From the NCBI GenBank assembly GCA_021734595.1, contig JAIPIO010000183.1, positions 1 to 8,031 on the forward strand: DNA of 8,031 nucleotides. The letters are read 5' to 3'. Shown here piece after piece: positions 5,498 through 8,031 of the stretch. Position 1 is the stretch's first letter. The number at the start of each line of letters is the position of its first letter. The DNA comes from Kiritimatiellales bacterium (lineage in GTDB: Bacteria > Verrucomicrobiota > Kiritimatiellia > Kiritimatiellales > Pontiellaceae). The notes under the pieces were generated by a model, which was not told where the DNA came from, ran no database searches, and saw only the letters and a list, made by a program, of their open reading frames with translations. Made by a program: the position numbers and the translations under genes.

Positions 5498-8031
5498 TCA
5501 ACCCATCAGCGCCGGCGCGCCATCGGCATAGACCCGTATTTCAAAGACGCTGGCCGTCGGAGCGCCATGCGTGGCCTCCACGGTCAGCCGGATTTTATCG
5601 GTCGTGATCTGGGTAAATTGGTGACGGCGGAAACGCTGGAAATTGCCGCACGTGCGGACCACCTGTTGCCAAGCACCGTTCACGAAGCATTCCAGTGTGT
5701 AGTCGCGCACGCAAGCCGCCGGAAAGGGATCCCGGCGCTGAGTCGGCAGAGACTCCGTGAGATCGGTATCGAAAACACAGTGGATGGCCCCGACTTTCGA
5801 CGGGCGCTTCAAGGTCAACTCAATCCATTGCGGCAGCGCCCGGCCCGGGTCCGACTCCCAGCAGTTCGCCTTTCCGTCGAGGGTCGGCCGCGCCACGCCG
5901 TTGACCACGTTGGCAGGCTGCCACTTGACCGCCCCGCCAGGTTCGGGATTGAGCTGGAGCACCATGCTGCTCACCTCGACAGTGGTCCACGACGGGGCCT
6001 TACCCTTGTAGATGCGGAAGCTCCCGAAGCGCACTGGGGCACCGGAGCACCATTGGACTTCGTCGACGGCCTCGAGATAAAGCCATGCATAGGGGGACGA
6101 AACCACGGCATTTACAGGAAACTCGACCCATTCCTTCGCACCGGCAGAAAACTTCCGGGTTATCGTCGCCACATCCTTGGCAGCGGACAGATCGTTGCCG
6201 TCTTGCGCTTCGCGCACGTGCAGGGTCACATCCCGGTCGGCCGCGGCTTCGAGATAGAGTTTCACCGACTGCAACTGCTTCCCGGCCTCCCAGCGAAAGA
6301 ACTCCCCTCGATGCCATTTGCTTAGCGGAAGCCAACGCTCCTTTTGCACCATGTGGCCTGCCATCGCCGAAGTCCGCATACTGGACGCACGGACTTCGGC
6401 ATCCCGCGCCAGATCGGCGGGATCGCGGTTGGGGACACCCGGAACATGCTGGTCGTCTTTAAGAAGCTGCTGCTGCAGCTCATCCAGATGTTTTTCATAC
6501 ACGCCGCGCGGGGTTGTTTTGTGGAGAAGCGCCAACGCCGCGGCGGTACCGGCAGCCTGACCGGTCACCGCGCACGAGGCTTCGATGCGCACCGTGCCCA
6601 GCGCCTCGTGGGTGGCGCTGGCGCAACGCCCCGCCATCAGCAGATTGTCGACATTGCGCGAATAGAGACAGCGGTAAGGGATTTCGCCAATCGGGATTTT
6701 AAGGTTTGCGCCGTTGGGACCAATGGTGGACAGGATCCCCTTGGGCGCATGCACGTCCAGCGACCAACCGGTGTGCCCAATCGCGTCCTTGAACGTGCGA
6801 CCCTCCAGAGCGTCATTGGCATTCATCACATAGTCGCCCATCAGGCGGCGGCCCTCGCGCTTGCCGACCATAAACGGAATATATTCCATTGAATAATTCG
6901 CCAGTTGGTCGCGACCGGGCCACTTGTTTTTCATATGGCTCCAGAAAGCATAGTTCACGCGGATCAGCTCGTCGCGGGCAAACTCGGGATTCCACAGGTC
7001 ATCGATATCACCCGTATGCTCCAGCCACCAGGTGCCGTGCTGGGCAATACCCAGCAGCCGTTCACCCGTGCCGCGGCCATTCTCCCAACCCACTTCCGGA
7101 AAGTCGTAGAGCCACGGCGGAGGATTGAACGGCTGGGGTGTCGCGGCTTTTGCCGTTGTGTAGAAAAAGTTCCTGCAGCAATCCTTGCTGGCGCCGCGCA
7201 AGCAACCGCTCATTGTTATCCCGTCTGCCTGGTCGGGGGCTTCGGCTTCGTTGAACTCGCTGCGTGCTTCGCGGCCGACACGCTCATCCGCGCCGGCGTG
7301 GTATCCCATCCAGGCATCGCCGCTGCAGTCGATGAACATCTTGCCGGAGAGAACTGTCCGTTCGCCCGTAAGCGTATCGCGCAGGATAACCTCGCGGATT
7401 TGCGCGCCTTCTTTCCTGGCGTCTTCCAGCCAGGAATTCTCAAACACATCCAGCCGCGGTTCGGCGTTCGCCATTTGCTCAAACGGGCGCGACACCGTAA
7501 AATGCCTGGCTTCCCTACCCAATGCCTTCTCAGCACCTTCCGCCAGTTCGATTCGCCCCGCTTCCTCGATGATACCCGTCTCCCGCACCGGCTTGCCATG
7601 GTGTTTTTTGGCGGCGCCCTGGACCGGAACACCGATTTCCACACTCGCATTGCCGCCCAGCACCGGCCGGTCGGAAATCAGCGCCGTTTTTGCACCCATC
7701 CGCGCCGCGGCAATCGCCGCGCAACCTCCGGCGGGGCCTGCGCCCACCACAATAACATCGTACGCTTTACCGCGCCTGATCCGATCGGAAACTCCGGTCA
7801 ACCGCGCGCGTTCCTTTTTAAAGGCTTCTACATCTACCCGAGGCGTGTAGTTTAAATCCCGCGTCAGAATCACCGACGAACAGCGGCCAAACTGTCCGGT
7901 TTTATCATGCAAGGTCAAACCAACCGCACCGGACAGCTCATGCACCCCGCCATCCTGCCAGGTCCAGCCCGGTTCCTGCTGCGCGCCGTAGACCATGCCC
8001 GAGTCCCGGCCGTTGACCAGCAGGCCGAACC
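5498..8031 (-). CDS. FAD-dependent oxidoreductase with C-terminal discoidin-like domain (5' end beyond window)
   Basis: The frame is open to the right edge; 843 codons are visible (numbered here from the codon at 8029). The ATG at 7996 is internal: the residues before it (FGLLVNGRDSG) continue into GWTWQDGG and LTLHDKTGQFGRCSSVILTR, a beta-rich N-terminal module typical of large family members. The FAD domain begins at YDVIVVGAGPAGGCAAIAAA (90-109; GxGxxG at 96-101), with LGGNASVE (124-131), FIDCSGDAWMG (232-242) and the closing FAD motif LLMAGRCASATHEALGT then RIEASCAVTGQAAGTAAALA (463-500). This is the FAD_oxidored (PF12831-like) type. Residues about 550-690 look like a beta-sandwich, and 707-836 resemble an F5/8 discoidin domain (NVVNGVARPTLDGKANCWES, then PQWIELTLKRPSKVGAIHCV, YTLECFVNGAW). 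Substrate is unknown; the context suggests carbohydrate oxidation. It ends in tandem TGA-TAA stops. Export signals lie outside the window. Confidence 0.87.
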   Translation of the reverse strand, partial: FGLLVNGRDSGMVYGAQQEPGWTWQDGGVHELSGAVGLTLHDKTGQFGRCSSVILTRDLNYTPRVDVEAFKKERARLTGVSDRIRRGKAYDVIVVGAGPAGGCAAIAAARMGAKTALISDRPVLGGNASVEIGVPVQGAAKKHHGKPVRETGIIEEAGRIELAEGAEKALGREARHFTVSRPFEQMANAEPRLDVFENSWLEDARKEGAQIREVILRDTLTGERTVLSGKMFIDCSGDAWMGYHAGADERVGREARSEFNEAEAPDQADGITMSGCLRGASKDCCRNFFYTTAKAATPQPFNPPPWLYDFPEVGWENGRGTGERLLGIAQHGTWWLEHTGDIDDLWNPEFARDELIRVNYAFWSHMKNKWPGRDQLANYSMEYIPFMVGKREGRRLMGDYVMNANDALEGRTFKDAIGHTGWSLDVHAPKGILSTIGPNGANLKIPIGEIPYRCLYSRNVDNLLMAGRCASATHEALGTVRIEASCAVTGQAAGTAAALALLHKTTPRGVYEKHLDELQQQLLKDDQHVPGVPNRDPADLARDAEVRASSMRTSAMAGHMVQKERWLPLSKWHRGEFFRWEAGKQLQSVKLYLEAAADRDVTLHVREAQDGNDLSAAKDVATITRKFSAGAKEWVEFPVNAVVSSPYAWLYLEAVDEVQWCSGAPVRFGSFRIYKGKAPSWTTVEVSSMVLQLNPEPGGAVKWQPANVVNGVARPTLDGKANCWESDPGRALPQWIELTLKRPSKVGAIHCVFDTDLTESLPTQRRDPFPAACVRDYTLECFVNGAWQQVVRTCGNFQRFRRHQFTQITTDKIRLTVEATHGAPTASVFEIRVYADGAPALMG

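Noticed and set aside
5483..6325. A 280-codon plus-strand frame
   Set aside because: It is antisense to the C-terminal half of the FAD oxidoreductase and has no domain signature.
7424..7438. A sixth palindrome copy (TTCCAGCCAGGAA) inside the FAD gene
   Set aside because: It is 13 bp, lacks the TGGAA right arm and lies in coding sequence, so it does not fit the array consensus.
6905..7855. A 316-codon plus-strand frame
   Set aside because: It is antisense to the FAD-binding domain, where GxGxxG and other family motifs are read on the minus strand.
7994..7996. ATG as the true start of the FAD oxidoreductase
   Set aside because: The frame continues open to the window edge, and the preceding residues belong to the same N-terminal module, so the gene begins outside the window.

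Overview
This window is a GC-rich carbohydrate-utilisation locus from an environmental bacterium. The gene content points to the Planctomycetota-Verrucomicrobiota-Kiritimatiellota-Lentisphaerota group, but no marker gene is present, so this is an inference. The supporting content is a GH106-type rhamnosidase, a RhaT-like permease, a secreted beta-helix protein, and a large FAD-dependent oxidoreductase with sugar-binding-like flanking domains. Most genes have purine-rich ribosome binding sites; the AraC-type regulator does not.

Layout. Positions 1-3017 (minus strand) form a compact operon read in the order rhaT (3017-1974), a sugar isomerase of the L-arabinose/L-fucose isomerase family (1945-539), and the start of a GH106-like alpha-L-rhamnosidase (529-1, cut by the window edge). 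Gaps are 28 and 9 bases. Divergent from it, across a 111-base gap, an AraC-family regulator (3129-4019) is read on the plus strand. It converges on a second minus-strand operon that enters from the right edge: an FAD-dependent oxidoreductase (8031-5498, 5' end outside the window) and a beta-helix pectate-lyase-superfamily protein (5461-4289), 36 bases apart.

The model is that extracytoplasmic enzymes (GH106, possibly the beta-helix protein) release L-rhamnose or a related deoxysugar from a plant or algal polysaccharide. RhaT imports it, the isomerase makes the ketose, and the AraC-type protein senses the sugar and controls one or both operons. The role of the FAD protein in such loci is not known to me.

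The most unusual signal is in the 269-base convergent gap 4020-4288. It holds five copies of a 15-bp palindrome, TTCCA-N5-TGGAA, arranged as pair, single, pair. The start-to-start distances are 21, 74, 53 and 21 bp, all close to whole multiples of the 10.5-bp DNA helical turn. The left pair also folds into a near-perfect 21-bp hairpin, and the rightmost copy, with a run of seven T on the minus strand, forms a plausible intrinsic terminator for the beta-helix gene.
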